From contig NZ_CP066362.1 of NCBI RefSeq assembly GCF_030323865.1, positions 3,472,001 through 3,536,000 on the forward strand: DNA of 64,000 nucleotides. The letters run 5' to 3'. The first letter of the stretch is position 1, and every line of letters starts with the position of its first letter. Both the position numbers and the translations under genes were made by a program. The notes under the pieces were generated by a model that was not told the origin of the DNA, did not search any database, and saw nothing but the letters and a program-made list of their open reading frames with translations. Of the stretch, positions 19,154 through 27,900 are shown in pieces. This stretch comes from Pseudarthrobacter defluvii (GTDB lineage: Bacteria; Actinomycetota; Actinomycetes; Actinomycetales; Micrococcaceae).

Positions 19154-20083
19154 TCAGGCCCCTTTCGAAAGTGCTGTTGATCCGGGCGGGGTGGCGCTCC
19201 GGGGCGGCCAGAAGTCCCCGGAGACCGCCAGTCCCGGCGTTCCCTCGGGGACTGCCAGCTCCGCGCGGATTTCCTCGGCCAGCCGGTAGGCCATATCGCG
19301 GCGCCAGGCAGGCAGGCCGTGGATGTCGTCGTGATAGAGCTCTGCCGGAATGGCATCGTCCAATGCAGCGGCCAGCCGGTCTGCATCCGGCACTCCGTCG
19401 AAGCGCAGCTGAACGGGCCGCTTGGTGGCGGCGGTGACGGTCAGCACCAGGGAGGCGCCGCCGTCGAGCCTTCCAATGAGCAGCGCCCCGGACCGGCCCA
19501 GGTTGCTTAGCGACAGCCGGCGGAACGCCACCCGCGAGGCAAGGGCCGACGCCGGCAGGTGGACGCTGCGGAGCAGCTCGCCGGGTGCCAGGCAGTTTGT
19601 CGCATCCCCGGTGATGAAGTCCGCCACCGGAACCCGCCGGCTGGTGCCGCCCGGCCCGAGGATGGTGGCCGTGCCGTCCAGCCCGGCGCACAGCGAGATG
19701 ATCGGCCCTGCGGGCAGGGAGGTGCAGAGGTTGCCGCCCACGGTGGACATGTTCCAGATCTTGAAGGACGCCACGAACGAATCGCAGCACGCGCGGACCA
19801 GGTCCAGCCCGGGCCAGGAGCGGCCTGCCGCGGCCGGGGATGCCGGAAGGTTGTACAGCTCGGCGATCGTGCAGGTCGCGGCCAGCTCGATACCGTCGTC
19901 GGTGACGGTGACGGGCGTCCAACCGGCCTCGCCAAGATCCAGCAGGCGGGTGAGCGGCCGGGGGCCAAAGGCGTAGCTGCCGTACGAGAACAGGACGGTG
20001 CCACCGGCAAGCCAGGCATCGCCGTCGCGCCACTGTGCGGGGTCTGTGGTGCGGACCACCGCCTCGATAGTGTTCATGTCCAT
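19154..20083 (-). CDS. FAD-binding subunit of xanthine dehydrogenase
   Basis: A 309-residue member of the molybdopterin-dehydrogenase FAD-binding family. AGGTVLFSYGSYAFGP near residue 26 corresponds to the first flavin-binding loop, and STVGGNLCTSLPAGP near 113 to the second. It passes electrons from the iron-sulfur clusters to NAD or another acceptor. AGGAG five bases before the ATG sets the start, which overlaps the end of xdhC by ten bases; the fused FeS-Mo gene follows two bases later. This tight packing shows one translational unit. Confidence 0.92.
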   Translation of the reverse strand: MDMNTIEAVVRTTDPAQWRDGDAWLAGGTVLFSYGSYAFGPRPLTRLLDLGEAGWTPVTVTDDGIELAATCTIAELYNLPASPAAAGRSWPGLDLVRACCDSFVASFKIWNMSTVGGNLCTSLPAGPIISLCAGLDGTATILGPGGTSRRVPVADFITGDATNCLAPGELLRSVHLPASALASRVAFRRLSLSNLGRSGALLIGRLDGGASLVLTVTAATKRPVQLRFDGVPDADRLAAALDDAIPAELYHDDIHGLPAWRRDMAYRLAEEIRAELAVPEGTPGLAVSGDFWPPRSATPPGSTALSKGA

Positions 20084-21282
20084 GCGATCTCCTGAGTATC
20101 AAGGTCTGCGGCTGCAGGAGCAGCCGGGTGGTGGATGGCGCCGGAGGTGTCCCGCAGCGGCCCGCAGGTGGCGGCGCTGTTCCGTGCGGCAATCAGTTCC
20201 GCGGTCACGGACACCGCCACTTCGGCAGGAGTCACGGCGCCGAGGTCAAGGCCGATGGGTGAATGCAGCTGGGCGATCCGTTCCGGCGGGACGCCTGCGT
20301 TGAGGAGCTCGTCCACCCGCTGGAGGTGGCTGCGGCGGGATCCCATGGCGCCAACGTAGGCGAGGTCCAGTGCCAGTGCGGTTTCCAGCAGGGGGATATC
20401 GAACTTGGGGTCATGGGTGAGGACGGCGGCCACGGTGCGGCTGTCCGTCCGGCCTGCCGCCGCTTCCGCAGCCAGGTAGCGGTGCGGCCAGTCCGTGACC
20501 ACCTGGTCTGCGGCGGCGAACCGTGGCTGCGACGCGAAGGCTGGGCGGGCATCCACGAGGGTCACGTGGTAGCCCAGCAGTTTGGCGGCGGGCACCAGTG
20601 CCGCGCCGAAGTCGTTGGCGCCGAACACCAGCATCCGTGGCGGGGCCAGCCGGGACTCCACCAGGACAGCCGGCCCCGCCGGCTGGCTGTCGCTGCGGTC
20701 CGCAGCGCACTCCCCCGGTTGTGGGAGGTGGACCAGGCCGGCTCCGCCGCCGCGCACAAGCGCCTCAACCTGAAGCGCCGGCTCCCCGTCGAGCAGCACT
20801 GCCAGCTGGGGAGACGCGGCCAGACGGAAAGCGGCCGGATCGGGAAGGACGACGGCGGCACCTCCCGCGTTCCCCAGCAGCCGTACCAGCGCGACGGGTT
20901 GGTCCGGGCCGAGGCCGGCGAGTCGCGCAAGGGCGGCGCGGAGCGGGTGCGCAGCGCCAGTCCCCGCGGGCACAGGCTCGATGTGGATGGCCAGTTCTCC
21001 CCCGCAGGTTAGCCCGGCTGCGAAGGCGTCGGCGGAACTGAAACCGAAGGTCTCGTGGCGGGGAACGCCGTCGTCCATTGCCTCCTGCGCGAGCGCCACC
21101 AAGGCGCCTTCCACGCAGCCACCGGAGAGGCTGCCCAGGACGTCACCGGATGCGGCGACCAGCATGGAGGTCCCCACCGGCCGTGGCACCGAGCCGGACG
21201 CGCCCACGATGGTGGCCACGGCGAACTCCTCGCCCGCAAGCCGCGGCACCCACGGGCCAAGTGAAGGGATCAGGTCAATCAT
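20074..21282 (-). CDS. xdhC: XdhC family molybdenum-cofactor maturation protein
   Basis: The 402-residue protein has the XdhC N-terminal domain (GASGSVPRPVGTSMLV and SLSGGCVEGALV with its conserved Cys) and the C-terminal Rossmann-like domain (LVFGANDFGAALVPAAKLLGY, YVGAMGSRRSH). XdhC proteins bind molybdopterin cofactor, help sulfurate it and insert it into xanthine dehydrogenase. AAGGAG precedes the ATG. It overlaps the FAD subunit gene by ten bases. A 97-base gap with a strong hairpin separates it from the permease gene upstream. Confidence 0.88.
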   Translation of the reverse strand: MIDLIPSLGPWVPRLAGEEFAVATIVGASGSVPRPVGTSMLVAASGDVLGSLSGGCVEGALVALAQEAMDDGVPRHETFGFSSADAFAAGLTCGGELAIHIEPVPAGTGAAHPLRAALARLAGLGPDQPVALVRLLGNAGGAAVVLPDPAAFRLAASPQLAVLLDGEPALQVEALVRGGGAGLVHLPQPGECAADRSDSQPAGPAVLVESRLAPPRMLVFGANDFGAALVPAAKLLGYHVTLVDARPAFASQPRFAAADQVVTDWPHRYLAAEAAAGRTDSRTVAAVLTHDPKFDIPLLETALALDLAYVGAMGSRRSHLQRVDELLNAGVPPERIAQLHSPIGLDLGAVTPAEVAVSVTAELIAARNSAATCGPLRDTSGAIHHPAAPAAADLDTQEIAWT

Positions 21283-21328
21283 GGCGGCGCTCCTTCTTCC
21301 GCAGCGGTGGTGTCCATTGTCGGTCCCG

Positions 21329-21363
21329 CCGGGGGCCGGGCCAAGGGTTGGCCCGGCCCCCGG
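21329..21363 (-). terminator. Strong stem-loop between purine permease and xdhC
   Basis: A perfect 16-bp G+C-rich stem (CCGGGGGCCGGGCCAA with its complement) and a three-base loop lie between two same-strand genes. No T-run follows on the minus strand. It could attenuate read-through or protect the upstream mRNA. Confidence 0.6.
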
Positions 21364-21379
21364 AAGGAAAGGGCACTAC

Positions 21380-22921
21380 TTAGCCGCCCAGCAGGGCGTT
21401 GATGGGCCCGCGGGCGAAGTACACCAGGAACCCGGCGCTGACCACCCACATGAGCGGATGGATCTTCTTCGCCTTGCCGGAAGCGGCCCCGATGACGGCC
21501 CAGCTCACGAAGCCCACCCCGATGCCGTTGGCAATCGAGTAGCTCAGCGGCATCGTCACGATGGTGAGGAACGCCGGCAGGGCCACCGTGAACTTGGTGA
21601 ACTTGATCTCGCGGATCTGCGCCATCATCATGGCGCCCACCACCACCAGGGCGGCTGCGGCGACCTCGAGCGGCACCACGCTGGTGAGCGGAGTGAGGAA
21701 CATCGAGCCAAGGAACAGCAGGCCGGTGACCACCGAGGCCAAGCCGGTGCGGGCGCCTTCGCCGATGCCGGCCGCCGAGTCGATGTAGACCGTGTTGGAG
21801 GAACCGGAGGTGGCCCCGCCCGCCACGGCGCCGAAGCCTTCCACGATGAAGGCTGACTTCAGCCGCGGGAACGTGCCGTCCTTGTGCGCGACGCCGGCGC
21901 TCTTGGCCAGGCCGGTCATGGTGCCCATGGCGTCGAAGAAGTTGGTGAACACGAGGGTGAAGACCAGCATGGTGGCTGCGAGTCCGCCGATCCTGGCGAA
22001 TGAGCCGAACAGGTCGAACTGGCCCACCAGGCCCAGGTCCGGGGCCGACACCAGCTGGCCGGACAGAACGGGAGTGTTCAGGTGCCAGCCGCCGGGGTTG
22101 GTGGAGCTGGCGGGGCCGATTTTCATGATGGCTTCCACGACCGCGGCCAGCACGGTGGTGCCGACGATACCGATGAGCAGGCCGCCCTGGACCTTGCGTG
22201 CCACCAGGATGCCCATGGCCAGGAGTCCGACGACGAACACGAGCGTGGGCACGGAGGTGATGGAGCCGCCGTCGCCCAGCTGGACGGGCGGACCGCCCGC
22301 GGTGGGCCGGACGAAGCCGGAGTCCACGAAGCCGATGAAAGCGATGAAGAGGCCGATGCCGACCGTGATGGCGGCCTTCAGCTCTTTGGGAACGGCCCGG
22401 AAGATGGCGGTCCGCGCGCCGGTGACGCCGAAGAGCACGATCAGGATGCCGTTGATCACCACCAGGCCCATGGCCTCCGGCCAGGTAACTTCGTGGATCA
22501 CCGAAACGGCCAGGAAGGAGTTGATGCCCAGTCCCGCGGCGAGCCCGAACGGCAGGTTGGCGATGAGGCCGAAGAGGATGGTCATGACGCCGGCGGTCAG
22601 GCCGGTGACGGCGCCCACCTGGGCTGCGGAGAGCCAGCCGCCGGCGACGTCGGTGGGGGCGTTGTCGGCGCTGAAACCGCCCAGGATGAGGGGGTTCAGG
22701 ATGACGATGTACGCCATGGTGAAGAAGGTGACCAGGCCGCCCCGGAATTCGCGGGCAAGGGTTGAGCCGCGCCGGGTGATCTGGAAGAAACGGTCCAGGA
22801 AGGATTCCGGCGCCGGCGGCCGCGGTGTTCCGGTTGCCTGCGTGGAAGTGCGCGGCGCCCGCCGGGTGGTGCTGGTGGTTGGAGCCGAACGCTCCTCGTG
22901 GGAATGGTCCAGGATGGTCAT
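21380..22921 (-). CDS. NCS2 family (AzgA-type) adenine/guanine/hypoxanthine permease
   Basis: A 513-residue carrier with a polar N-terminus of about 45 residues and roughly twelve membrane segments. The AzgA-like branch is indicated by GLVTFFTMAYIVILNP near residue 62, GLAAGLGINSF, and the late VEGFGAVAGGATSGSSN segment. These are proton-coupled importers of purine bases. The guanine deaminase gene ends only 14 bases upstream, so import and deamination of guanine are probably made from one mRNA. The xdh genes follow after a hairpin. Confidence 0.92.
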   Translation of the reverse strand: MTILDHSHEERSAPTTSTTRRAPRTSTQATGTPRPPAPESFLDRFFQITRRGSTLAREFRGGLVTFFTMAYIVILNPLILGGFSADNAPTDVAGGWLSAAQVGAVTGLTAGVMTILFGLIANLPFGLAAGLGINSFLAVSVIHEVTWPEAMGLVVINGILIVLFGVTGARTAIFRAVPKELKAAITVGIGLFIAFIGFVDSGFVRPTAGGPPVQLGDGGSITSVPTLVFVVGLLAMGILVARKVQGGLLIGIVGTTVLAAVVEAIMKIGPASSTNPGGWHLNTPVLSGQLVSAPDLGLVGQFDLFGSFARIGGLAATMLVFTLVFTNFFDAMGTMTGLAKSAGVAHKDGTFPRLKSAFIVEGFGAVAGGATSGSSNTVYIDSAAGIGEGARTGLASVVTGLLFLGSMFLTPLTSVVPLEVAAAALVVVGAMMMAQIREIKFTKFTVALPAFLTIVTMPLSYSIANGIGVGFVSWAVIGAASGKAKKIHPLMWVVSAGFLVYFARGPINALLGG

Positions 22922-22935
22922 CGGAGCCGCCGGGC

Positions 22936-23430
22936 CTAGTAGTCGATCCTGGATTCGAGCGTGTTCCAGGTGTTGAAGGGCTCCAGCGGGGCCGGGGCCT
23001 GGGGATCGCCCAGTTCCAGCTTGGAGACCGGCATCAGGGAATCCCTGTCCTGGTTTTCAAAGTACTCGTAGAACACGGCGTCGTCGAAGCCGACGGAGGC
23101 GGCGTCGTGGCGGTCTGCGGCGTAGACAACGCGGCTTACCCGTGCCCAGAGTGCGGAGGCCAGGCACATGGGGCACGGCTCGCAGCTGGTGTAGAGGGTG
23201 GCGCCGCTGAGGTCGAAGGTGCCCAGTTCGCGGCAGGCGGTGCGGATGGCGGTAACTTCGGCGTGGGCGGTGGGATCATTGTCCGCGGTGACGCGGTTGA
23301 CGCCGTCGAACGTCTGCCCGTCCGCCGTGACGATCATGGCGCCGAACGGGCCTCCGCTGTTGAGGACATTGGCTGTTGCCAGCCTGATGGAGCGGGCCAA
23401 AAACTGTTCGGCCGTGACGGTGGTACTCAT
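22936..23430 (-). CDS. Guanine deaminase, cytidine-deaminase fold
   Basis: A 164-residue CDA-fold deaminase resembling Bacillus GuaD. Zinc and catalytic residues are His56 and Glu58 in HAEV, and Cys86 and Cys89 in CEPCPMC. The C-terminal extension with VFYEYFENQDRD and a terminal aromatic residue is typical of the GuaD type, not of tRNA adenosine deaminase. Product xanthine would feed the xanthine dehydrogenase encoded downstream. It heads the purine cluster, behind a leader of about 180 bases that contains the tandem operator. Confidence 0.85.
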   Translation of the reverse strand: MSTTVTAEQFLARSIRLATANVLNSGGPFGAMIVTADGQTFDGVNRVTADNDPTAHAEVTAIRTACRELGTFDLSGATLYTSCEPCPMCLASALWARVSRVVYAADRHDAASVGFDDAVFYEYFENQDRDSLMPVSKLELGDPQAPAPLEPFNTWNTLESRIDY

Positions 23431-23832
23431 GATGCGACTTCCTTTTGCCGGGAAGCCTGTCGCCGCGCAGGACCAGTAAAACCAGGTGCGAACGGTTACC
23501 AGGCTTCAGCATGTGCTGTGAAGGTTAAGTTGCGCCTGGTAGATAGCTTCCCGGGTTCGGGTGCCCGCCTTTGGCAGAATCGAGATTAGCACCGGTTTGT
23601 GGGCTACGCCATAGTTTTCTGGAAATTTAATTTCGCTATGTGAAATGCATGTTTCGGGCTCTTCACCTCCCTTCCGCCGCCACAGTCATAAATGCCGGCG
23701 TTCACGCAGGCGGGATCGTTTCCCTACGCTGGCAGCACCCGTCCTGCCCGCAGGAACGGCTACCTGGATCAGCAGACAGGGCATCACTGAGCTGGACGCA
23801 CCGCACCGCCTTCCGCTCAGACAAGGACCGCC
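23431..23832. other. Divergent control region between guaD and 8-oxoguanine deaminase
   Basis: This 402-base gap carries the tandem operator at 23610-23645 in an A+T-rich core. I see no convincing gene or known riboswitch in either leader. A possible -10 (TACGCT near 23727) faces the 8-oxoguanine deaminase gene. Confidence 0.5.
23610..23645. promoter_or_regulatory. Tandem purine-regulon operator, guaD / 8-oxoguanine deaminase
   Basis: Site 1 is CATAGTTTTCTGGAA (centre 23617). Site 2 is the clean palindrome TTTCGCTATGTGAAA (centre 23638). Spacing is 21 bp. GCTATGTGAAA recurs exactly before the 64-residue gene. Confidence 0.65.
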
Positions 23833-25203
23833 ATGACGCTCCCCACCCCTGCATCCGCCTCCCGTTTATGGATCCGCAATCCGCTGGCCGCCTTCACCGC
23901 CAATACCCTTGACGCCTCGGGCGGGGTGGTGGTTGCTGACGGCGTTATCACCGAGGTCCTGGCCGCGGGGCAGCAGCCGTCTGCGCCCTGCACGGAGACC
24001 TTCGACGCCGGCAGCCATGCGCTGCTGCCGGGCCTGATCAACACGCACCACCACTTTTACCAAACCCTCACGCGCGCCTGGGGTCCGGTGGCCAACGCCC
24101 CGCTGTTCCCCTGGCTGCAGAACCTGTATCCGGTATGGGCCCGGCTCACGCCGAAGGACCTGGAACTGGCTGCCACGGTGGCACTGGCCGAGCTGCTGCT
24201 CTCCGGCTGCACCACCGCCGCCGACCACCACTACCTTTTCCCTGCGGGGCTTGAGGATGCCGTGGACATCGAGGTTGAGGCGGTCCGGCGGCTGGGCATG
24301 CGGGCCACACTCACCCGGGGGTCCATGACGCTGGGAACGGACGACGGCGGCCTGCCGCCACAGTCCACCGTGCAGGACCCGGAGGTGGTGCTGGCGGACA
24401 GCGAGCGCCTGGTGGGCCGGTACCACGAGCGCGGGGACGATGCGGTGGTCCAGATCGCCCTGGCACCCTGTTCGCCGTTTTCGGTAACGAAGGAGATCAT
24501 GGCCGAAAGCGCTGCCCTGGCCGAGCGGCTGGACGTCCGCCTGCATACGCACCTGGCCGAAACCCTCGACGAGGAGGACTTCTGCCGGGAGATTTTCGGC
24601 CTGCGGACAGTTGACTACCTGGACAGCGTGGGCTGGCTGACGGACCGCACCTGGCTGGGGCACGGAATCCACTTCAGCGACGCCGAGATCACCCGCCTCG
24701 GTGCGGCGGGGACCGGCGTCGCGCATTGCCCCACCTCCAACATGCGGCTTGCCTCCGGAACTGCCCGCGTCCTGGAACTGGAGGCCGCCGGAGTCCCGGT
24801 GGGGCTGGGAGTGGACGGCTCGGCATCGAACGATGCCTCCAACATGATCCTGGAAGCCCGGCAGGCCCTCTACCTCCAAAGGCTGCGGTACGGCGCCGAT
24901 GTGCCGGTGGAGCGGGCTTTGGGCTGGGCAACCCGCGGATCCGCCGCCGTACTGGGACGGACCGGCCTGGGCCAATTGGCACCCGGCATGCAGGCCGACC
25001 TGGCGCTGTTCCGGCTCGACGACCTCCGCTTCTCCGGCAGCCACGACCCCATCGCCGCCCTCCTCCTGTGCGCCGCCGACCGGGCGGACCGGGTGATGGT
25101 GGGCGGGCAGTGGCGGGTGGTGGACGGGCAGATCCCGGGGCTGGACGTGGCCGGCCTCATTGCGGACCACTCGGCGGCGGCAAAGAGGCTGGTCAACGGC
25201 TGA
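23833..25203 (+). CDS. 8-oxoguanine deaminase / AtzB-like amidohydrolase
   Basis: A 456-residue amidohydrolase-superfamily protein close to 8-oxoguanine deaminase and hydroxyatrazine hydrolase. The metal site begins with NTHHHFYQT near residue 70. HTHLAET near 238 gives further ligands, LGHGIHFSD the next His, and GLGVDGSASND near 320 the catalytic Asp. GCTTAADHHY is typical of this branch. It would convert 8-oxoguanine directly to urate, joining the pathway just before uricase. AAGGA precedes the ATG. It diverges from guaD across a shared operator pair. Confidence 0.87.
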   Translation: MTLPTPASASRLWIRNPLAAFTANTLDASGGVVVADGVITEVLAAGQQPSAPCTETFDAGSHALLPGLINTHHHFYQTLTRAWGPVANAPLFPWLQNLYPVWARLTPKDLELAATVALAELLLSGCTTAADHHYLFPAGLEDAVDIEVEAVRRLGMRATLTRGSMTLGTDDGGLPPQSTVQDPEVVLADSERLVGRYHERGDDAVVQIALAPCSPFSVTKEIMAESAALAERLDVRLHTHLAETLDEEDFCREIFGLRTVDYLDSVGWLTDRTWLGHGIHFSDAEITRLGAAGTGVAHCPTSNMRLASGTARVLELEAAGVPVGLGVDGSASNDASNMILEARQALYLQRLRYGADVPVERALGWATRGSAAVLGRTGLGQLAPGMQADLALFRLDDLRFSGSHDPIAALLLCAADRADRVMVGGQWRVVDGQIPGLDVAGLIADHSAAAKRLVNG

Positions 25204-25222
25204 CATGCGCCCGGCCCGCTGC

Positions 25223-25228
25223 TAGCGT
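25223..25228 (+). promoter_or_regulatory. Leaderless -10 box of LigD-polymerase gene
   Basis: TAGCGT, six bases, then the ATG at 25235. Confidence 0.5.
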
Positions 25229-25234
25229 GGCGCC

Positions 25235-26479
25235 ATGACACCGTCAAAGACGCCACCCGAGGTTCTGGAGATCGATGGGATCGAAGTGCGGATCTCCAGC
25301 CCGGACAAGGTGGTGTTCCCCGGGCCGCGGCTGACCAAGCTGGACCTGGTCAAGTACTACCTGGCGGTGGCAGACGGCGCGCTGAGGGGCGCGGGCGGCA
25401 GGCCCATGGTGCTCAAGCGGTTCCCCAAGGGCATCGACGCGGAGCCCTTCTTCCAGAAGCGCGTGCCGGAAAACCACCCTCCCTTCATCGACACCACCAC
25501 GCTGCATTACGCGTCCGGGACCTCGGCGGAGGAAGCCGTGATCCGGGATGCTGCCGGACTGGCTTGGGTTATCAACCTCGGCTGCCTGGACCTGAATCCG
25601 CATCCGGTGCGCGCGGAGGACCTTGAGCGCCCGGACGAGCTGCGGGTGGACCTTGACCCCATGCCGGGAGTGGGCTGGTCGCAGATTGTGGACGTGGCGT
25701 ACGTGGCGCAGGAGGTGCTGGAGGACGCAGGCCTGGTGGGATGGCCGAAGACGAGCGGTTCGCGCGGGCTGCACATCCTGGTCCGCATTGCCCCCGAGTG
25801 GTCCTACAAGGACGTCCGTCTCGCTGCCGAAACCCTGGCGCGGGAGGTGGAGAACCGGGCTCCCGGCCTGGCTACCGCACGGTGGTGGAAGGAGGAGCGC
25901 GGCGAGAGCGTCTTCGTGGACTTCAACCAGAACGCCAAGGACCGCACCGTGGCCTCCGCCTACTCCGTCCGGCCGCTGCCCGATGCCCGCGTTTCCACAC
26001 CGGTCACGTGGGAGGAGATGCGCACTGCCCGGCCTGAAGAGTTCACGGTGCGCACGGTTTTGGAGCGGTACGCCCGGATCGGTGATCCGCACACCGGCAT
26101 CGATGATTCAGTGGGCAGGCTGGACGGGCTCCTGGCCCTCGCAAAAGAGCTGGGCCCCGCCGAGAAGGCCCCCCGGTCAGGCAACGGGTCCGGCCGCCGG
26201 CAGTCCTCCATGCCGTTGATCGAGGTGGCCCGCACCAAGACCAAGCCGGAAGCCCTCGCAGCGCTCGATGAATGGAAAAGCCGGCACGCCGCCGTCGTCA
26301 AATCCCTGCAGCCCGCTGATGTCCTGGTTGACGGGATGCGCGGGTCCAGCTCGCTTTGGTACCGCGTGCGGGTGAACCTGCAGCACGTTCCCGACACCGA
26401 TCGCCCGGTTCAGGAGGAACTCGTTGCGGACTACGACCCCTGGGCCGGCAAGCAGTGGCCGGGGCGGCCCGGCTCCTGA
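25235..26479 (+). CDS. LigD-type DNA polymerase/primase domain protein
   Basis: The first 300 or so residues match the polymerase domain of bacterial non-homologous end-joining ligase D. LTKLDLVKYY, MVLKRFPKGI, FFQKRVPENHP, LGCLDLNPHPV, the metal-binding VDLDPMPG near residue 131, SGSRGLHI near 170 and the QNAKDRTVASAYSVRP motif are present. No ligase or phosphoesterase domain is attached. A further region of about 110 residues (PLIEVARTKTKPEALAALDEW onward) follows. Such stand-alone proteins may work with a separate ligase in break repair. It begins with a leaderless -10 box. Confidence 0.88.
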   Translation: MTPSKTPPEVLEIDGIEVRISSPDKVVFPGPRLTKLDLVKYYLAVADGALRGAGGRPMVLKRFPKGIDAEPFFQKRVPENHPPFIDTTTLHYASGTSAEEAVIRDAAGLAWVINLGCLDLNPHPVRAEDLERPDELRVDLDPMPGVGWSQIVDVAYVAQEVLEDAGLVGWPKTSGSRGLHILVRIAPEWSYKDVRLAAETLAREVENRAPGLATARWWKEERGESVFVDFNQNAKDRTVASAYSVRPLPDARVSTPVTWEEMRTARPEEFTVRTVLERYARIGDPHTGIDDSVGRLDGLLALAKELGPAEKAPRSGNGSGRRQSSMPLIEVARTKTKPEALAALDEWKSRHAAVVKSLQPADVLVDGMRGSSSLWYRVRVNLQHVPDTDRPVQEELVADYDPWAGKQWPGRPGS

Positions 26480-26492
26480 CGCCGGGCGCCGG

Positions 26493-27488
26493 TCACTTCC
26501 AGGCCCGCACCCAGTCCACCTTGAATGCTCCGGCCGGTCCCAAGGTCTTCTTGTCCGCCCAAATGCCGACGTTCAGGATCAGGTAGTGCGGAGCGTTCCC
26601 GTCGTTCGTGGCGTAGGAGAACTCAAGCTTGCCGTCGAAGTAGATGTCATTTACGCCAACCTTCCGGTGCACGCCATAGGTGTGGTAACCGCCGGCGTAG
26701 CAGCCTACGAACCATTTGGCGGGGTCGCTGTCAGTGGAGTGATAGACCGTGGTCATGGTGCCCTCAAGCGGCTCGGCGATATCGATCTCGCCGGTCGAGG
26801 GAAACTTTTGGCCGGTGGTCCACCACGCAGGCCAGTTGTGGATGCCGCCCGAGCAGGTTCCCGGGAAGTAGATCCGGGCCTCGACGTATCCGGTGGTGTA
26901 CTGAAAGCCCACATGGCCCGGAACGCCGTCTTTGGGATTAGTGGAGAGCAACGCTCCGGATTGGGAGTCGGACAACTGGAGGACCGCGTTTCCGTTTTCC
27001 ACTTTGACGTTGCCCGAACAGGTCTTGACGCCGTTCTTCGTCGATCCGGGGTGGCAGTCACGGAACCAGTAGGGAGTCCAAAGGCTGGTATTAAGAGTGT
27101 CGAACTCCTCGTCCAACACCAGCTGCCACGGCCCTGGAGGGCCGAGTGGTCCCGCTTCCTTACTGGCCACTACAGGCGTGCCTTTGGCGGAGGCGTCATC
27201 GCCGGCCGCCCCGACAGGGGAATCGTCGGCTTTGCCAGTCCCTTCAGCTTCAGGTGGCTGCGCAGCGGACGCAGCAGTCCCGCCCGGCTCCGCCGCCTGC
27301 TGCGGTGCGCCGTCTTTGGGATCCGAAGGCGCCTTCCCCGCCAGCGGGTCAGCAGCCGGCACGGACGGGTCCTGGCCGGGCGAAGACGCATCAACCGGGT
27401 CCTGCAGCCGGATGGCACTTCCCGACAGCCCCGCCAGGACCAACAGGCAGCACAGGACCTGCACCAAGCGGGCTGTGGCCTGTGGCAT
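26493..27488 (-). CDS. Secreted glycoside hydrolase family 16 protein
   Basis: I start it at 27488, where AAGGA lies five bases before the ATG; the product is 331 residues. Residues 1 to about 25 form a signal peptide. A low-complexity Pro/Ala/Gly/Asp-rich linker of about 80 residues follows, then a jelly-roll GH16 domain. The catalytic signature is GEIDIAE with two Glu around an Asp, preceded by WPAWWTTG. The domain ends with LILNVGIWADKKT and VDWVRAWK. GH16 enzymes cut beta-1,3 or mixed beta-glucans and related polymers; the exact substrate is not readable. It converges with the polymerase gene, with only 13 bases between them. Confidence 0.9.
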   Translation of the reverse strand: MPQATARLVQVLCCLLVLAGLSGSAIRLQDPVDASSPGQDPSVPAADPLAGKAPSDPKDGAPQQAAEPGGTAASAAQPPEAEGTGKADDSPVGAAGDDASAKGTPVVASKEAGPLGPPGPWQLVLDEEFDTLNTSLWTPYWFRDCHPGSTKNGVKTCSGNVKVENGNAVLQLSDSQSGALLSTNPKDGVPGHVGFQYTTGYVEARIYFPGTCSGGIHNWPAWWTTGQKFPSTGEIDIAEPLEGTMTTVYHSTDSDPAKWFVGCYAGGYHTYGVHRKVGVNDIYFDGKLEFSYATNDGNAPHYLILNVGIWADKKTLGPAGAFKVDWVRAWK

Positions 27489-27691
27489 CGCTGTCCTTCC
27501 GTGCACATAACGGAGGCTGGCCAAGTCCTGGGCTGAACACCAGGGCCATGGACTGCCGTCTATTGTGCAAGGCTAGGTGAAGCGCCGCCGGCAGTCGCGA
27601 GTAGCAACTACTCGCCTTTCATATCACCGACACGCGGTATGACTGCAGGGTACTCGCAGGCGACGAAATTGCGCGTGCACCGTGCCGGCTT

Positions 27692-27886
27692 CTACCGGCG
27701 TGCGGCCCCGCCACCGAAAACAGGCAAAGACTGGATCCACCGGGAGAAGCGGCCGGTGGGGTGAAGGCGGTCCTCCGGCACGTACAGATCCGGATCAATT
27801 CCACCTCCGAGCGGGAGGTAGAACTCCTCTGCGCCGGCTCCTGTGGACGGCGTTGCCGACACGGAATGGTTGTCCTGCTGGTACAT
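27692..27886 (-). CDS. Small 64-residue protein, purine-operator controlled, unknown function
   Basis: The frame starts at an ATG preceded by a near-ideal AGGAGG site five bases away, which makes a real gene likely despite its size. The product is mostly polar. It contains GAGAEEFYLPLGGGIDPDL, a middle DLYVPEDRLHP and an aromatic WIQSLPVFGGG near the C-terminus. There is no signal peptide, membrane helix or cysteine pair. A tandem copy of the purine operator lies 15-50 bases upstream, so it should be co-regulated with uricase and xanthine dehydrogenase. I do not recognise the family. Confidence 0.6.
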   Translation of the reverse strand: MYQQDNHSVSATPSTGAGAEEFYLPLGGGIDPDLYVPEDRLHPTGRFSRWIQSLPVFGGGAARR

Positions 27887-27900
27887 CGGAACCTCCTAAT

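Noticed and set aside
17127..19289. A 720-codon plus-strand frame opposite the xanthine dehydrogenase gene
   Set aside because: The opposite strand encodes a clear FeS-Mo enzyme; this frame is its shadow.
19152..20192. A longer N-terminus for the xanthine dehydrogenase chain, open to 20192
   Set aside because: That stretch is the FAD subunit gene read in another frame; the ferredoxin domain begins naturally at 19151.
23431..23832. Purine riboswitch in the guaD or 8-oxoguanine deaminase leader
   Set aside because: I found no three-way-junction pattern with the conserved loop residues; the operator pair explains regulation better.
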